Positions 11,145 to 22,588 of a stretch of DNA of 64,000 nucleotides are shown piece after piece. Origin of the DNA: Lotus japonicus. Lineage: Eukaryota; Streptophyta; Magnoliopsida; Fabales; Fabaceae. Under the pieces are notes generated by a model. The model was given only the letters and a program-made list of their open reading frames with translations, did no database searches and was not told where the DNA came from. The stretch is taken from NCBI RefSeq assembly GCF_012489685.1, contig NC_080042.1, positions 21,032,150 through 21,096,149 on the forward strand. The letters run 5' to 3'. Within the stretch, counting starts at the first letter, position 1, and each line of letters starts with the position of its first letter. The position numbers and the translations under genes are program-made.

Positions 11145-12195
11145 GTAATATCACCACCACAACAACCCGCTACCACTGCTACTTTTATTACTATCATTGT
11201 CACGACCCCCGCCTCCACCACTACCACTATAAAACCTCATCACTCTTGCCACCACCCTCTATCACGATCATCTCCACCCCTGCCTTTAACACTACCTTCA
11301 CCACCACCGCCACCTTCACTATCATCACCTCCATGCACGCTAGTCACTACCGCCACCACCTTGTAACACTCACATCCACCTCCATTACCACCTTCACATT
11401 CACAACCACACTGCAATTGGGTCATACAAAACCGACATTTAAGCAAAAATTAGCCAAAATTGTAGCACTTGTGATATTGGGCATCCACTAATAATATATG
11501 TGACTTTTTAAATGCCAAAAATTTGACAAAGTAAAGTTCACTAAAAACAATTTTTTTATAAATAATCAGAAATAAAATTAGTGAAAATTAAATTTGTTTG
11601 AGATCAATAAAGTAAGGCACGAAGTGACGTTTATATACATTTTTTTAAAAACTATTACCTTCACTTGAGTTTATTGGAGATAGCTTCTGTTAATTTTTTA
11701 TTATTTTAGATAAATACTTAGATATATAAGCAATGTATATTTAATGACGTTGATCCAATTACTACCGTTATGTATAACAATGAATAATCAAAATTAAATA
11801 ATTATGTGGCCACTTAAAAATATTATTATGTGATTTAAAATAAATTATTTTAATCTTGATGATTCATCCTCTAATAAGCATGATTTATTTCTATATTCTT
11901 ATATTTAAATATGATTCTCATAGTAATACATAGAAGCAACGAAAGTATTTTCCTCTACTAAAAAAATGTAGAAGCAACGGAAGTGGGTTGGTACCCTAAA
12001 CAGAAGCAGATATTCTTCCACTTATTATGAGGATGTTTGAACCCTCTTCTTCTTGGTTCAATCGGACCAGATCAAAGTCAGTAGGATAATGTTGTAACTT
12101 AACTGAAACACTAGGGCTGGAAAGTAATTCGGTCCACAAATTGACCCATGTTTTCATACTTTTCCACCTGACATGCTACTACTAGCCAAATCCTA
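11145..12195. repeat. segmental duplication, copy 1 (partner at 48,005-49,250)
   Basis: From a CCA/CAC-rich, G-poor block (11,145-11,410) through AT-rich DNA to GGGTTGGTACCCTAAACAGAAGCAG near 11,985 and CACTAGGGCTGGAAAGTAATT near 12,110, the order of landmarks matches the second copy. The two copies differ by many substitutions and small gaps, plus a MITE present only in copy 2. No coding role is evident. The CCA-rich block gives open frames on both strands only because it lacks T-starting stops. Confidence 0.75.
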
Positions 12196-13384
12196 GTAAT
12201 TCATTCTTATTTTCCTTAAATATGTTTTAGGTCGCACTATTTTAATGAGAGGTCTTTTGGTTTCGGGCATCATAAGTTTTTTATTTTGATATACACTATT
12301 AAGTGAAGAATAACAGTGTGCTTTTAACCTATGCTGTTAAAGTCAAAGTCAGTTACTGAAATATGTTAAGTGTTGAGGTGGCAACGGTGATGCTTGATTC
12401 TCTCTCACTAGTATTTAGCCCGTTTACCCGTGTGATGTACTAGGAATTTTCATTTGAATTAACTACTAATTATTATGATCGAGTTTAGATGAGTATTGAT
12501 ATATATGAAATACTATAATGATATAGTTACTGATTGTAATTATTTTCTATTGATGTTTATGCATATCATTTTCGGTGTGGATATTAATTGGATAGTTTTT
12601 CAGTTTGTAATGGCTACACCCTCTATATGATTGTTCTTATGACAATATTGGATGTAAACGGCAAGAAAGACACAAAATAATCTAACATATGAAATAAAGG
12701 TTATTGGGCAAATTAGGGATGGCTGATAGGAGATGGTTTTTGGATAGGGATTGTAGAATTTACATTGGGCTAAAAAATAAAAAAGGCCACCAAGGTAATG
12801 ACATGGATACAATGAATTTATAATTAATCTTCAGGAGGTGTTCAACAAAAAGCCTTGGACGCTACCTTGCATGAACGAGTATTGGGGGATAGTTAAGACA
12901 AATAGCAAAATTCAAAAAGTTTGTGATAAACATGAGAACAATGAATTATTGACCAGCAACACTGTGTTCCAATATATTCACTGCCACAATGAAAACAGCT
13001 TTACATGGAGTGCACATGGAATCTGATGAGTTCTACAGCATAACGATAAGATTCTTTTTGTATTTTTTTACTGATTAATATTAAAATATTATATACATCA
13101 AATATTTTTTCACAAATAAATCATTATTGTATTTATTAATATTTATAATTCCTTCGCAATTTCACAATCCTTCAGTAAAAAAACTTGAAATATACTATTT
13201 AGATTTTTTACCATAATTTAATTATAAGGACAATCATTTATTTCTTTGTTGACCAGATTTTTGATTTGCTTAAATTTTGTTTTGAAACAAAAATTGAATA
13301 CATGTTTACCTGTATAAATAGAGAGGTATTGAAAGTTAGAAACCCACTCCATTTCATCTCTTTCTTCCAGTGGGAAAATTGCAA
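12196..13384. other. AT-rich spacer with a locally duplicated 120-bp segment
   Basis: The stretch at 12,290-12,405 (containing ACAGTGTGCTTTTAACCTA and TTAAGTGTTGAGGTGGCAAC) recurs at about 13,628-13,770, 1.35 kb downstream in the same orientation. No gene is supported between them. Frames near 12,840-13,026 are short and lack recognisable motifs. Confidence 0.5.
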
Positions 13385-13600
13385 AATGAAGAATAACACC
13401 AAAAGAGAGTTATGGGACAACGAAGAATCATTTATTGTTAAATTGAAGGAGAGCAAAGTTAGTGTTTAAGATCACACATAAGTATCTTCCATAAATTTCA
13501 TTTGAATGGATCTGTAATTCAGCTTCTTGTTTGCAGGACTATATTAGTGTTCCTGAATGGTTTGTTAATACTCATCCAAAAAAAATTGAGGAGTTTTAGA
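13385..13600 (+). pseudogene. possible two-exon gene fragment, unrecognised
   Basis: A short frame from 13,386 (MKNNTKRELWDNEESF...) could splice at a GTTAGT donor near 13,458 to a CTTGTTTGCAG acceptor ending at 13,537, continuing DYISVPEWFVNTHPKKIEEF to a stop near 13,600. The splice sites and the compact protein-like sequence are suggestive, but no upstream exons or family match were found. It may be the end of a truncated gene or chance. Confidence 0.2.
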
Positions 13601-15886
13601 TAGATTTGATGGACACTGTTGGGAATATTTTGATATACACTCTTAAGTGATATACATAAGTGTGCTTTCATTTTGATAAATAACAGTGTGCTTTTAACCT
13701 ATGCTGTTAAAGTCAGTTAGTGAAATATGTTAAGTGTTGAGGTGGCAACGGTGATGCTTGATTTTGTCTCATACATGACACTCCACATTATTTCATGCCA
13801 TATATTAATTTTCCATTTCATTTTAATTAAATTTTAGAAGGAAAAATTCAAACCCTATTCTTCATCTTTCTTATCCCTTCCCTCTCCCCCTTCTTCATCC
13901 ACCACCGATGTAAGACATGTGATTGACTATACTTATTTAATGTGATCCTTATGTGTGTAACTTTGTATGGTGGATTTAATCTAATGGAAATAAGATTTTG
14001 ATTATTAATGTCAAAATTATTTTCCGAGTGTTTCACTCTTCATTTGTCAGAGAATTCGGTTGCGCTTCAAAAAACGGTCGAACTGACACGTTTTCGCCTA
14101 AAGCACCTTTTGGCTATCGAATTATTATTCTAGGGAGAAATAAATATTTTCCTTATCATTGTGATAATCTACGCGTAATTTGATGAATTTTGACTATAAT
14201 ATTGATATGGGGTTGATCAGAAACTTGCCCAGTAGTGTTTTTGGCTCGTAAACCAATCGAGTTCGGTACGTAAACGAGGAATTTTGAAAATTGACCAATT
14301 ACTCTCCAAGGATTGAGCCTTAGATTTTAAAGTATATGGAGGGAAAATATATAGCTTTGGCTCATGAGCCAAGTGTTATGCACCTCAACACCCAGTATCA
14401 TGATGAAATAGGCCAAATATGGTATGCATGGAAGAATGGACCAAAGCTAAGCTCACAAGCCTTTTCTTTTATGTAAGACCAGCCGTCCAACCCCCCTTCA
14501 AGGCTCACTCCATCAAAATTTTCTGATTTGGTGTGCAAAAAGAGAGAAGTTTAGAAAGGAGAGAGAGAGAGAGGGAGGGAGGGAGGGAGAGAGAGAGCAC
14601 CATCTTCATCTTTCTTCTTGTTCAAAGAGCTTAACCTTGATCTTCATCACCCCCAAACACCATCAAAAAAACATTTTTTTCCTTTCTACACTTCACAAAG
14701 AAGCTAGCACTCAAGGTGAGGATTATGGTGATGGTTTCCAAATTAAAAAAGGAGCCATTTTTCTCTTTTAATCCTTGCAAAACTGAGTTGTTGTTGTGAT
14801 GAGCTTGTAACCTCCTTGACTTCATGTTGGTGAAAAGAATTTTGAAAAAGGTTGATGCTTTGTTGTTAGAGCATCTATTTCTTGTGTTTTGAAGGTGAGG
14901 TTTTGAAAATGGAAGCCAAGCAAGGGACTACTCATCATAATCTTTATCTTTGTTCAAAAAGGTTGTGTGTTGATGTTTCAATATCCTTATGGAGTAGGGA
15001 CTTCCAGAGAAGAGTTTCAAACTTTGGTTTTCCAAGCTTAGGGGGCTAAAGTTTCAGTTCTTAACTCCTAAAACCCTTTTCAAGTGTTGTTTCCAACTCA
15101 AACCTTTGAACCCTTGAAGCTTAAGGTGATTCATGAGAAGTTTTAGGCATAGTTAAGCATATATGTAAGTTACTATGTGATTGAGTGATTAATGGTTATA
15201 TATATATATATGATTGTGTGAAAGTGAAGGACACCTTGGTGGAACTCAGATCGCAGAAGTTAAGCGGAAGGAAAGCGATCGAGGTAAGGGCACTTCGAGT
15301 CTTGGACCTTAACATGCAAACTTGTTGGTTAGGAAATGAATGAGAAATTGATGAAAGGATAATGAACATGCTTATAATGACTTGAAATGGACCCTAATAT
15401 GATGTATGAACCTTGTTAACATGTAAAAGGACTAATAGAATAAAGAAAAGAATGAAAATCGGTGAATCTGGCTGCACGCCACGCATATGCGTGCAGGTCC
15501 AGGCCTCACATGCGTGTCAGGTTGCCAAGCCCCGGACCCTCCATTGATGTGCGTGCAATCAGGGGACCCACATGTGTACATGCCCTGTGTAACCTTCAAA
15601 ATGTGATGTTTTTGGACATGTTTTGGAATGCTTTTGAGATGCCATTGATCACGATATGCATGATATACGTGAAAAATATGAGTTAAGAACGAATGATTTA
15701 CATGAGGATTGATTGTGAACATGATGAATTAAGGATTGCTTATATGCCTAGATGTTTGAATAACATGAAATCTTGTTGATCTATAACATGCTTGAACCTT
15801 GTGAGATCCATGATAATTATATGCCTCTGAATAATGTTCACATGTTGGTTAGTGGATTGTGATTGTTGTTTATCAATTGAAAACAC

Positions 15887-17215
15887 TGATGACCCTATTT
15901 TAGTAGTGTTTTTAGGGTCATTTCTTTGGTTGTTTTGAGTCTTTTTGTTGAGTCTCATGTAGTGTTTCATGCATTCTCATGCATTTTTATTCTTTTCTTT
16001 AGTTTTTATTTCGTTTTGGTAATTTAGTAGATTTATAGGTAGTTTTCTTGCATTTTAAGTAAGGTTTAGGACTTGCATGATTTTGTTGTGTTTTATGAAG
16101 GACTTCTTGTGCTAATGAGCTCTTGGAGCTTCTAGAATCTTCCTTGTCTTGTTGGTTAGGTTTGGAGAGCAGAAACTGAAGGAGAAAGAAGGCCAAGAAG
16201 CATGGAATTGATGAAGAACATAAAGAGGGTTGAAAAGAGGAGTTTCAGAAGCCAAAAAGTCATTTTCAGGCGAGCTTGAGCGCCTAGGCGCTGGGAATGG
16301 GCGCCTAGGCGCCAATAGGGTCAGAGAGCATGTTTTTCAACATGCAATTGGCGCCAGGCGCTCTGAATTGGCGCCTGAGCGCCCAGTTTCGTTCATTTTT
16401 CCTATAAATAAGGCTTAGGCCAATTTCTTACATACATTTGGACATTTTACTCATTTTTGATCAAGATTGAGAGCTGAGGAGAACTTTGGGGCCAAGGGAG
16501 GCTTCCAACTTGTATTTCTTCTCAGGTTTTCTTTACATTTCCTTTATGAATTCACTAGCCATGAGTGGCTAGTTTACTTTTTGCTTTGGGTTAAGAGATT
16601 CTATGAAATTTTAGTTTGTTAATTCCTATCTCTATGCATGAGTCTTGATTTAATCTTGTATTTCAATTCCTTATTGCATGCTTAGCTTTGGTGCACCTTT
16701 GCTATAGGCTAGATTATAATTGAATGGAAATTTGTTATGATTTAGGGACATGAATTGGAATAGATCCTTCTATACTTGCTTCTAGGAATAGAGTGAGGGT
16801 AGGGTTTTGTTGGCCTGAACATACATGCTTTTTTACCTCTTATGAATGTTTAAGTACACAAGGAATTGGGCTTATCTTTCAGTTTGAGAGAATTACTTTT
16901 GTGAGGAATCAACTAGTAAGTACATAGGCTATAACAACAAGAGATAAATCAAGATATCACATGCATAGGATAGGTGGACTAAAATGGATTAGATGATCAA
17001 AAACCCAAGGCAATTTTCCATCATTGTTATTTACATCATTTTCAACATTGCTCTTTTGCAAAACGTTTGTCACAATCAACCAAAACCAATTTCTGCATTT
17101 TACTGCTTTAAGAACTTGCAAACTTTAGACTTAAATCAACAATTCTCACTCACAATCCCTGTGGTTCGATATTTTAAAACCCGGAGGTATTCGTACACTT
17201 GCGAATTGACCAACA
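15887..17215 (+). repeat. 5' LTR of Athila-like element Y
   Basis: The LTR has TG...CA ends and is near-identical to 22,589-23,917. Palindromes of the GCGCCTAGGCGCC type lie at 16,280-16,383, directly upstream of TATAAATA at 16,403-16,410, marking the likely promoter. The end, with CTGTGGTTCGATATTTTAAA and a GTACACTTGCGAATTG phrase, is typical of Athila LTR ends. Confidence 0.92.
16280..16410 (+). promoter_or_regulatory. LTR promoter: GCGCCTAGGCGC palindromes plus TATA box
   Basis: Palindromes lie at 16,280-16,291 and 16,301-16,313, with variant copies near 16,350 and 16,370. TATAAATA follows at 16,403. The same arrangement is in the 3' LTR (22,982-23,113; TATAAATA at 23,106). Related palindromes occur inside the element at 20,118-20,230. 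The promoter role is inferred from position. Confidence 0.6.
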
Positions 17216-17221
17216 AGTTTT

Positions 17222-17239
17222 TGGCGCCGTTGCCGGGGA
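17222..17239 (+). other. primer-binding site of element Y
   Basis: TGGCGCCGTTGCCGGGGA begins six bases after the LTR end and is the primer-binding sequence usual for Athila elements, attributed to the 3' end of a tRNA-Asp. It would prime minus-strand DNA synthesis. Confidence 0.85.
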
Positions 17240-17346
17240 TTGTTTGTGGTTTTCGGTTTAAGTTAAAGAGTTTGTTTGTTTGTTTTACTAAGCATTGCAT
17301 TGAACAGGTGTTACTAACCTTTTCTCTGTTTTTGTGATTTCAGTTT

Positions 17347-19950
17347 ATGCACAGTAGGCTTGACACGGATCCATTGCTGTTTGATCCGGAGCCTGAACGT
17401 ACTCTTCGCCGTCGTCGAGCCCAACAAAGGCTTGAAGCCATGGCTGCTCAAATGACGGAAGAGGAGATGCAAGCCCACATTGAAGAAAGAGTGAATGAGG
17501 CTCTTGCTCAAAGACTTCAAGAGCAAGAATTGGAGAATGCCAATCGTTCTCTCAGAGACCTCACCTCGGCTGCCATGAGCTACGATTATCCGGGCAGCAT
17601 AGTTTCCCCCGATGGCACGGGAAATTTTGAGCTGAGGCCGGCATTCATTAACTTGGTGAGCCAAAATCAGTATGGTGGAGGTGCTCTTGAAGATCCTCAT
17701 GCACACATGGAGCGGTTTATCCGCAATTGCAACACCTACAGAGTTCAGAATGTTTCAGCGGACACCATCCGCTTGAGTTTATTCCCTTTTTCATCGAGGG
17801 ATACTGCTGAAGAGTGGTTGAATTCACAGCCCCAAGGTAGCATTACATCTTGGGAAGACTTGGCTGAGAAGTTCACCACAAGGTTTGTTCCGAGAGCCCT
17901 CTTGAGAAAGCTCAAGAATGACATCATGACTTTTACTCAATCCACCGATGAGAATCTCTATGAAGCTTGGGAGAGGTTCAAGAAGCTCTTGAGGAGGTGT
18001 CCTCAACATAACCTTACTCAAGCTGAGCAAGTAGCAAAGTTCTATGATGGTCTCCAATATTCTTCGAGGTTTGGTTTGGATGCGGCTTCAAGTGGAGAGT
18101 TCGATGCCTTACTTCCACAAGTGGGGTATGAGTTGATTGAAAAGATGGCTATAAGAGCCATGAACTCTAGTAATGATCGCCAAGCCCGAAGAGGAGTCCT
18201 TGAGGTTGAAGCTTATGATCAACTTATGGCCTCCAACAAGCAACTCTCCAAGCAAATGAATGAGATTCAAAATCAAATGAAGACTACCAAGATTGGTGGT
18301 CGAGTTGCCAAGGTGGAGTGTGTGACTTGTGGAGGGCCACATGACAGCGAAGAATGCACAGAGACTAGACCGGAGGAGGAAGTGAAGGCTATGGGTCAAG
18401 CTCGGAATGACCCATTTTCAAATACTTACAATCCAGGATGGAGGAATCACCCTAATTTTTCTTGGAGGCAAGGTAATAATGGGCAAGGAAATGGCTTTCA
18501 AAGACAATTTCCTAGCCAAGGATTTCAAGGCCAAAGCTCAAGACAACCTCAAGAGCGAGGAGAAGGTGAATGTAGTGGTTCCAAGAAGAGCTTAGAAGAG
18601 TTGGTGGAAACTTTCATCAACCGGACGGAGAACAATTACAAGAATCAAGAGGCGGCTATCAAGAATCTTGAGAATCAATTTGGCCAGCTGGCCAAGCAAA
18701 TAGCCGAGAGACCTCAAGGTAAATTTCCTTCCGACACTATCCCCAATCCTAAGCAAGAAAATGCCTCTGTTGTAGCCACTAGAAGTGGGAGAGTGATGAC
18801 GGAATTGAAGAAGAAAACAGAGGGAGAAAAGAGAGAGGAGATAGTGGGAGGAGAAGTAGTTGTGCCTATCAAGGTGAGAGAGGAAGTTGGTCTTACTCCT
18901 GAAACTAGCAAGGTTCCGTTTCCTAAAGCATTGGCTAAGAAGAGCTTAGATAAAAAGTTTTCAAAATTTGTTGATGTTTTCAAAAAGCTCCACATTAGTA
19001 TTCCTTTTGCCGATGCTTTGGAACAAATGCCTATATATGCTAAGTTTATGAAGGATATTCTGCATAAGAGAAGAAGGTTGAAGGGAGTAGATGAGACGGT
19101 GTTGATGACGGAGGAATGTAGTGCCATTTTGCAGCGGAAGATGCCAAAGAAAAGAAGGGACCCCGGAAGTTTCACTATTCCGGTAGAAATTGAAGGCATG
19201 GCGGATGTGGAAGCCTTGTGTGATCTTGGAGCGAGCATCAATTTGATGCCGCTCACCATGTTTGAAAGGCTTAACCTTGGAGAGGTTACTCCAACCATGC
19301 TTTCCTTGCAAATGGCGGATCGGTCCCTCAAGACTCCATATGGGATTGTGGAGGATGTAATGGTGCGGGTGGACAAGTATGTGTTCCCCGTGGATTTTGT
19401 TGTGCTTGATATGGAGGAGGATGAGAAGATTCCTCTCATTCTTGGTCGTCCTTTCTTAGCTACTGGTAGAGCTAAGATTGACGTTGACAAGGGTCACCTC
19501 ATTCTCCGTGTTGGTAAGGAAAATGTACGGTTTTCTGTGTTTAATCCTATGATTGAGACTAATCATGACAATGACTTTGTCTGTGATGTGATTAGAAGCA
19601 GGTCAAAGGTTTCAGAAGAGACCCCCAAAGTTAATGCCCAAACTGATGAGTTCCATCCGGCTCTCATCAAGCTTGTTAATGGTAACAAGTATGGGGCGTC
19701 CAAGTACGAGAACTTACATGCTCATATGGTGAAGTTTACCCAAGCTAGCACCCTTGCTAAGATTGAGGGTGTTTCAAGTGATGAAGTGAAGATTAAGCTC
19801 TTCCCTCATTCTTTGACGAGGGAGGCTAGAGCTTGGTTTGATGAGCAAGAGGACATTGCCTCATGGGAGGATTTACTCCAGAGGTTTTGTGCAAGGTTTC
19901 TTCCTTGCACTTGTGGTAAGTTAATCAATGGAAAGGAATTTCCTTCCTAA
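17347..19950 (+). CDS. gag-pro: gag-protease polyprotein with a second partial gag domain (867 aa)
   Basis: The frame starts at ATG 17,347, 107 bases after the primer-binding site. Residues about 95-225 form a Retrotrans_gag capsid region (HAHMERFIRN...SWEDLAEKF). A Cys/His knuckle of the form C-x2-C-x3-H-x4-C lies at 325-337. Residues about 605-715 are an aspartic protease with D626 in CDLGASINL and LILGRPFL downstream. After the protease, where reverse transcriptase should begin, residues about 769-860 instead align with the element's own capsid region: HPALIKLVN, LHAHMVKF, IKLFPHSLTREA, SWEDLLQRF. The match to 97-183 is partial but ordered. The frame then stops without any polymerase. Virus-like particle assembly is the expected role of the first domain; the role of the second is unknown. 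The frame has no internal lesion. Confidence 0.9.
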   Translation: MHSRLDTDPLLFDPEPERTLRRRRAQQRLEAMAAQMTEEEMQAHIEERVNEALAQRLQEQELENANRSLRDLTSAAMSYDYPGSIVSPDGTGNFELRPAFINLVSQNQYGGGALEDPHAHMERFIRNCNTYRVQNVSADTIRLSLFPFSSRDTAEEWLNSQPQGSITSWEDLAEKFTTRFVPRALLRKLKNDIMTFTQSTDENLYEAWERFKKLLRRCPQHNLTQAEQVAKFYDGLQYSSRFGLDAASSGEFDALLPQVGYELIEKMAIRAMNSSNDRQARRGVLEVEAYDQLMASNKQLSKQMNEIQNQMKTTKIGGRVAKVECVTCGGPHDSEECTETRPEEEVKAMGQARNDPFSNTYNPGWRNHPNFSWRQGNNGQGNGFQRQFPSQGFQGQSSRQPQERGEGECSGSKKSLEELVETFINRTENNYKNQEAAIKNLENQFGQLAKQIAERPQGKFPSDTIPNPKQENASVVATRSGRVMTELKKKTEGEKREEIVGGEVVVPIKVREEVGLTPETSKVPFPKALAKKSLDKKFSKFVDVFKKLHISIPFADALEQMPIYAKFMKDILHKRRRLKGVDETVLMTEECSAILQRKMPKKRRDPGSFTIPVEIEGMADVEALCDLGASINLMPLTMFERLNLGEVTPTMLSLQMADRSLKTPYGIVEDVMVRVDKYVFPVDFVVLDMEEDEKIPLILGRPFLATGRAKIDVDKGHLILRVGKENVRFSVFNPMIETNHDNDFVCDVIRSRSKVSEETPKVNAQTDEFHPALIKLVNGNKYGASKYENLHAHMVKFTQASTLAKIEGVSSDEVKIKLFPHSLTREARAWFDEQEDIASWEDLLQRFCARFLPCTCGKLINGKEFPS

Positions 19951-20447
19951 TTCCATCGGAAGGAGAGTCCACCTAGGACTATAACCTAGGGCTAAATGGG
20001 AGACAACCCATTCTTTTTTTTTATTATTTCCTATCTTTTAATTTTGTAGTATTTTAGGTGTTTAATTTCAAAAAAAAAAAGAAAAAAGTAAAAAATTTTG
20101 TGAAAAAACTGGGTTGAGCGCCTAGGCGCCAATTCATGGGCGCCTAGGCGCCAATTAGTGGCAGAGGCAGGCACTGCCTCTGTATCTGGCACGAGCGCCT
20201 GAGCGTTCCCCACGAGCGCTCGAGCGCTCCATTACGTTGTTTCTGCCAGATTTTGGGTTTTAAAACCCCAACCTTTCATTTTCCCTCTCTTAACTCCCAT
20301 TCTCCCATAAAAAACGCACCCCACTCTCTCCATACCCCATTTCCACTTCTCATTTCTCACTTGCACACACATCAGCTCTTCCTTTTGCTTCAAAGTTCTG
20401 CATTGCATCAAGTCTATTCCACTTGCACCCACTCACTCTCAAGTCAA
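19951..20447 (+). other. region between gag-pro and third ORF, with palindromes resembling the LTR promoter
   Basis: GCGCCTAGGCGCC occurs at 20,118-20,130 and 20,140-20,152, with GAGCGCCTGAGCG at 20,193 and CGAGCGCTCGAGCGCTCC at 20,213. A CT-rich leader (20,270-20,440) follows and ends at a strong splice donor CAAG/GTAAGT at 20,448/20,449. There is no coding frame of note. The arrangement resembles a promoter and leader for the downstream ORF; that role is inferred. Confidence 0.5.
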
Positions 20448-20881
20448 GGTAAGTTCCATTTTCCACTTCCCTTCATCATAGTCATAAGTTTTGCAATGCA
20501 TGCTTCTTTTGGGTAAGGGTGAGTGAACTTGTGCTAGTGCAAGTTGGGTTTGGGTTGTGTATGTTCTTTATTGGGTTGATTTTGTGCTTAATTAGGAAGA
20601 GGTTGTGAGTTTGTGAGGAATGGGTAGTTAGGATTTTGTGGATTAGTTTAGTTTAGCTTTTGCTTATTAGGTGTTTGATAGAAAGCCTCAATGGGTTCTC
20701 TTAGTCGATTTTTGGCAAGTGCTTGTGGTAGTCTTTCTTTCTTTGCCAAAATCACTAAGAAACTTGTTGGGTGCTCTTAGGTTATTCTATTTTTGTTTTT
20801 GTACAAATTTTCTCCTCTCATTTCTTTTTGAACTAACATTTCTAACGTTTGTGGCTTGTGTATGGGCTAACAACTTTGCAG

Positions 20882-21381
20882 ATGCCTGTGAAAAGAGCAA
20901 GAACCAACACAAGAGCTGCAGCTTCTTCCTCCACCTCCCGGAGTTTTGATCGCTCCCGCTTCCTATCAGCGATTAAGGAGGAGTTTTACCGAGCTTACCT
21001 AGCACACAAGGAGTGTGTGAAGGAGCGGGGAGTTTTGTATCGGGAGGGAAGGAGAGACCTCTTGGGCATGCAAGAAGCCATGGAGAAGAGGAGGAAGAAG
21101 AAAATGTTGAGGTGGTGAATGAGGTGGTTACTCCACCACGTGCTGATCCTTCTCCTGCTTGGATGGAGGCCGCTTTCGGGCGGATGTTTTTGAGGCAGGA
21201 TCGCCTACACAGGGATCTTGATCTCCATTGGAGGGGAGGTAGCACATCAGACCCCAGGTATAATGGGCCCTTGGATTTTAATACCTTGGAGCAGGGGATG
21301 ATAGACTTGAGCTTGATGCATGATGCCGGTGTTCATCCGGATTATGGCGATGGAAGGGGTGACCATGACCCCATGGAGTGA
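20882..21381 (+). pseudogene. third ORF of the Athila-like element (env-position), broken
   Basis: An ATG at 20,882 follows directly on an acceptor ACTTTGCAG (ends 20,881), making a 433-bp intron from 20,449. The first 78 codons (MPVKRARTNTRAAASSSTSR..., basic and Ser-rich, then FDRSRFLSAIKEEFYRAYL) match the start of the ORF found after pol in Athila-like elements. The frame ends at 21,116-21,118. A second frame continues to a stop at 21,379-21,381 (WMEAAFGRMFLRQDRLHRDL...), so a shift near 21,080 breaks it. The usual middle of such proteins is missing. No membrane segment is seen. The product is unlikely to work. Confidence 0.6.
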
Positions 21382-22588
21382 CTATGTTGAGGTATCTCTA
21401 CTCTTAGTTGAGGTCATGCATTTTTAGCATATTTTCAATTTGTAGATTTTGTTTTCTTTTGATCATGCATTGTTTTAGCTGGTTTTGTTTTTATTTTTGG
21501 GTCTTTACTTCCCTATACTCACATGCTTTTAGCTATAGATTTGCTTCCCTACTTGTGCTGTTTTTTTGAAAATGCTTTTGTGAATACTTGTTGTTGCTTT
21601 TGGGGATGAGTGATTGCATATTGGGGAAGAGAGGAGGAGACTTCGGTCTTCCGAGTGTCTCTTGAGAAAGGAGTCGAGGTGAGTCCATTAAGGGTCTATC
21701 TTTGACCCTTTTACCATAAAAATTCTCTGGAGGATCCTGACTCATTTGCAATTCTTGGTTCTGCGTTAATTTCACTCATAGCATGCTTAGTGATTTCTGT
21801 TTTATTCTTGAGACTTATAGGATTTCTTGAGATTCTGAGTTTGTGGTTGAACATTTCCTTTAGTTGCCCCATTTGAGCTTAAGTGGAGAATCTTTTTGTA
21901 GCCAAAAGTTGGGATGGATGTTTGGTTGGAATATTAGGGGAGTGATGGTCCTTGTTGTGTTTTATGGAGCTGGAAAAATGAGAAATAGTCTCTTGCCCCA
22001 CAAAGAAAAAAAACAGTAAAAAAAAAAGAGAAAGAAAAAAAACTCCTAAATAAAAGTTGGAGTTGGAAAAAGAAAAGAAGAGTTTGGAAAGGGGGTGCAA
22101 GAGACTTGTGTAAAAAGAAAAGGGTGTTGTAAGCTCCGGGGTTATTAGCAGAGGACCACACTCAATGTGCTTGAAAGCCTAGTTTTTCTTTTAGGGACCA
22201 ACCACCATCATGTTTTACCTAGCCAATGTTTCAACCCTTATGGAAGTCTCTTTGAATATTTGCATGTTTGATCTTTGTTGCTATTGAGTGAATGACATTC
22301 AGGACCTATGAACTTGCTTGTGTGCTCAGTGCACTAAATGAACATCTCATCCTAGGATTTGTAGATCTAAATGCTTCTCATGAACGGACTCTACACTCTT
22401 CTCTTTTCAAAAGATGCATGAAGTAGGTTGTTGGGTCTTTCTCTTGGAACTAGCTGTGATTACTTTGTCCCCCTGTTTTTGTGAAGTATTCCTTGTTGAG
22501 AGCACTTGTGTGGGAGCATTTCTTGCGCTTGAGGGCAAGCGAGTGTTTTTTTACGCTCGAGGACGAGCTGTCGTTGAGTATAGTGGTG
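21382..22588 (+). other. 3' untranslated region of element Y
   Basis: No frame is supported. It is T-rich, with an A-rich run near 22,005-22,080. Just before the 3' LTR, words such as CTTGAGGGCAAGC and GCTCGAGGACGAGC are present, as is usual upstream of Athila 3' LTRs, but a clean polypurine tract is not visible. Confidence 0.6.

Noticed and set aside
11240..11491. Thr/His-rich or Gly/Cys-rich protein from the CCA-rich block
   Set aside because: Frames are open on both strands because of base skew; the duplicate copy at 48,005 does not keep the reading frame.
18714..19490. 258-codon frame on the minus strand opposite the gag-protease gene
   Set aside because: It is a mirror of a strongly coded sense frame; its composition (Ser/Thr-rich) is what antisense reading gives, and no motif is recognised.
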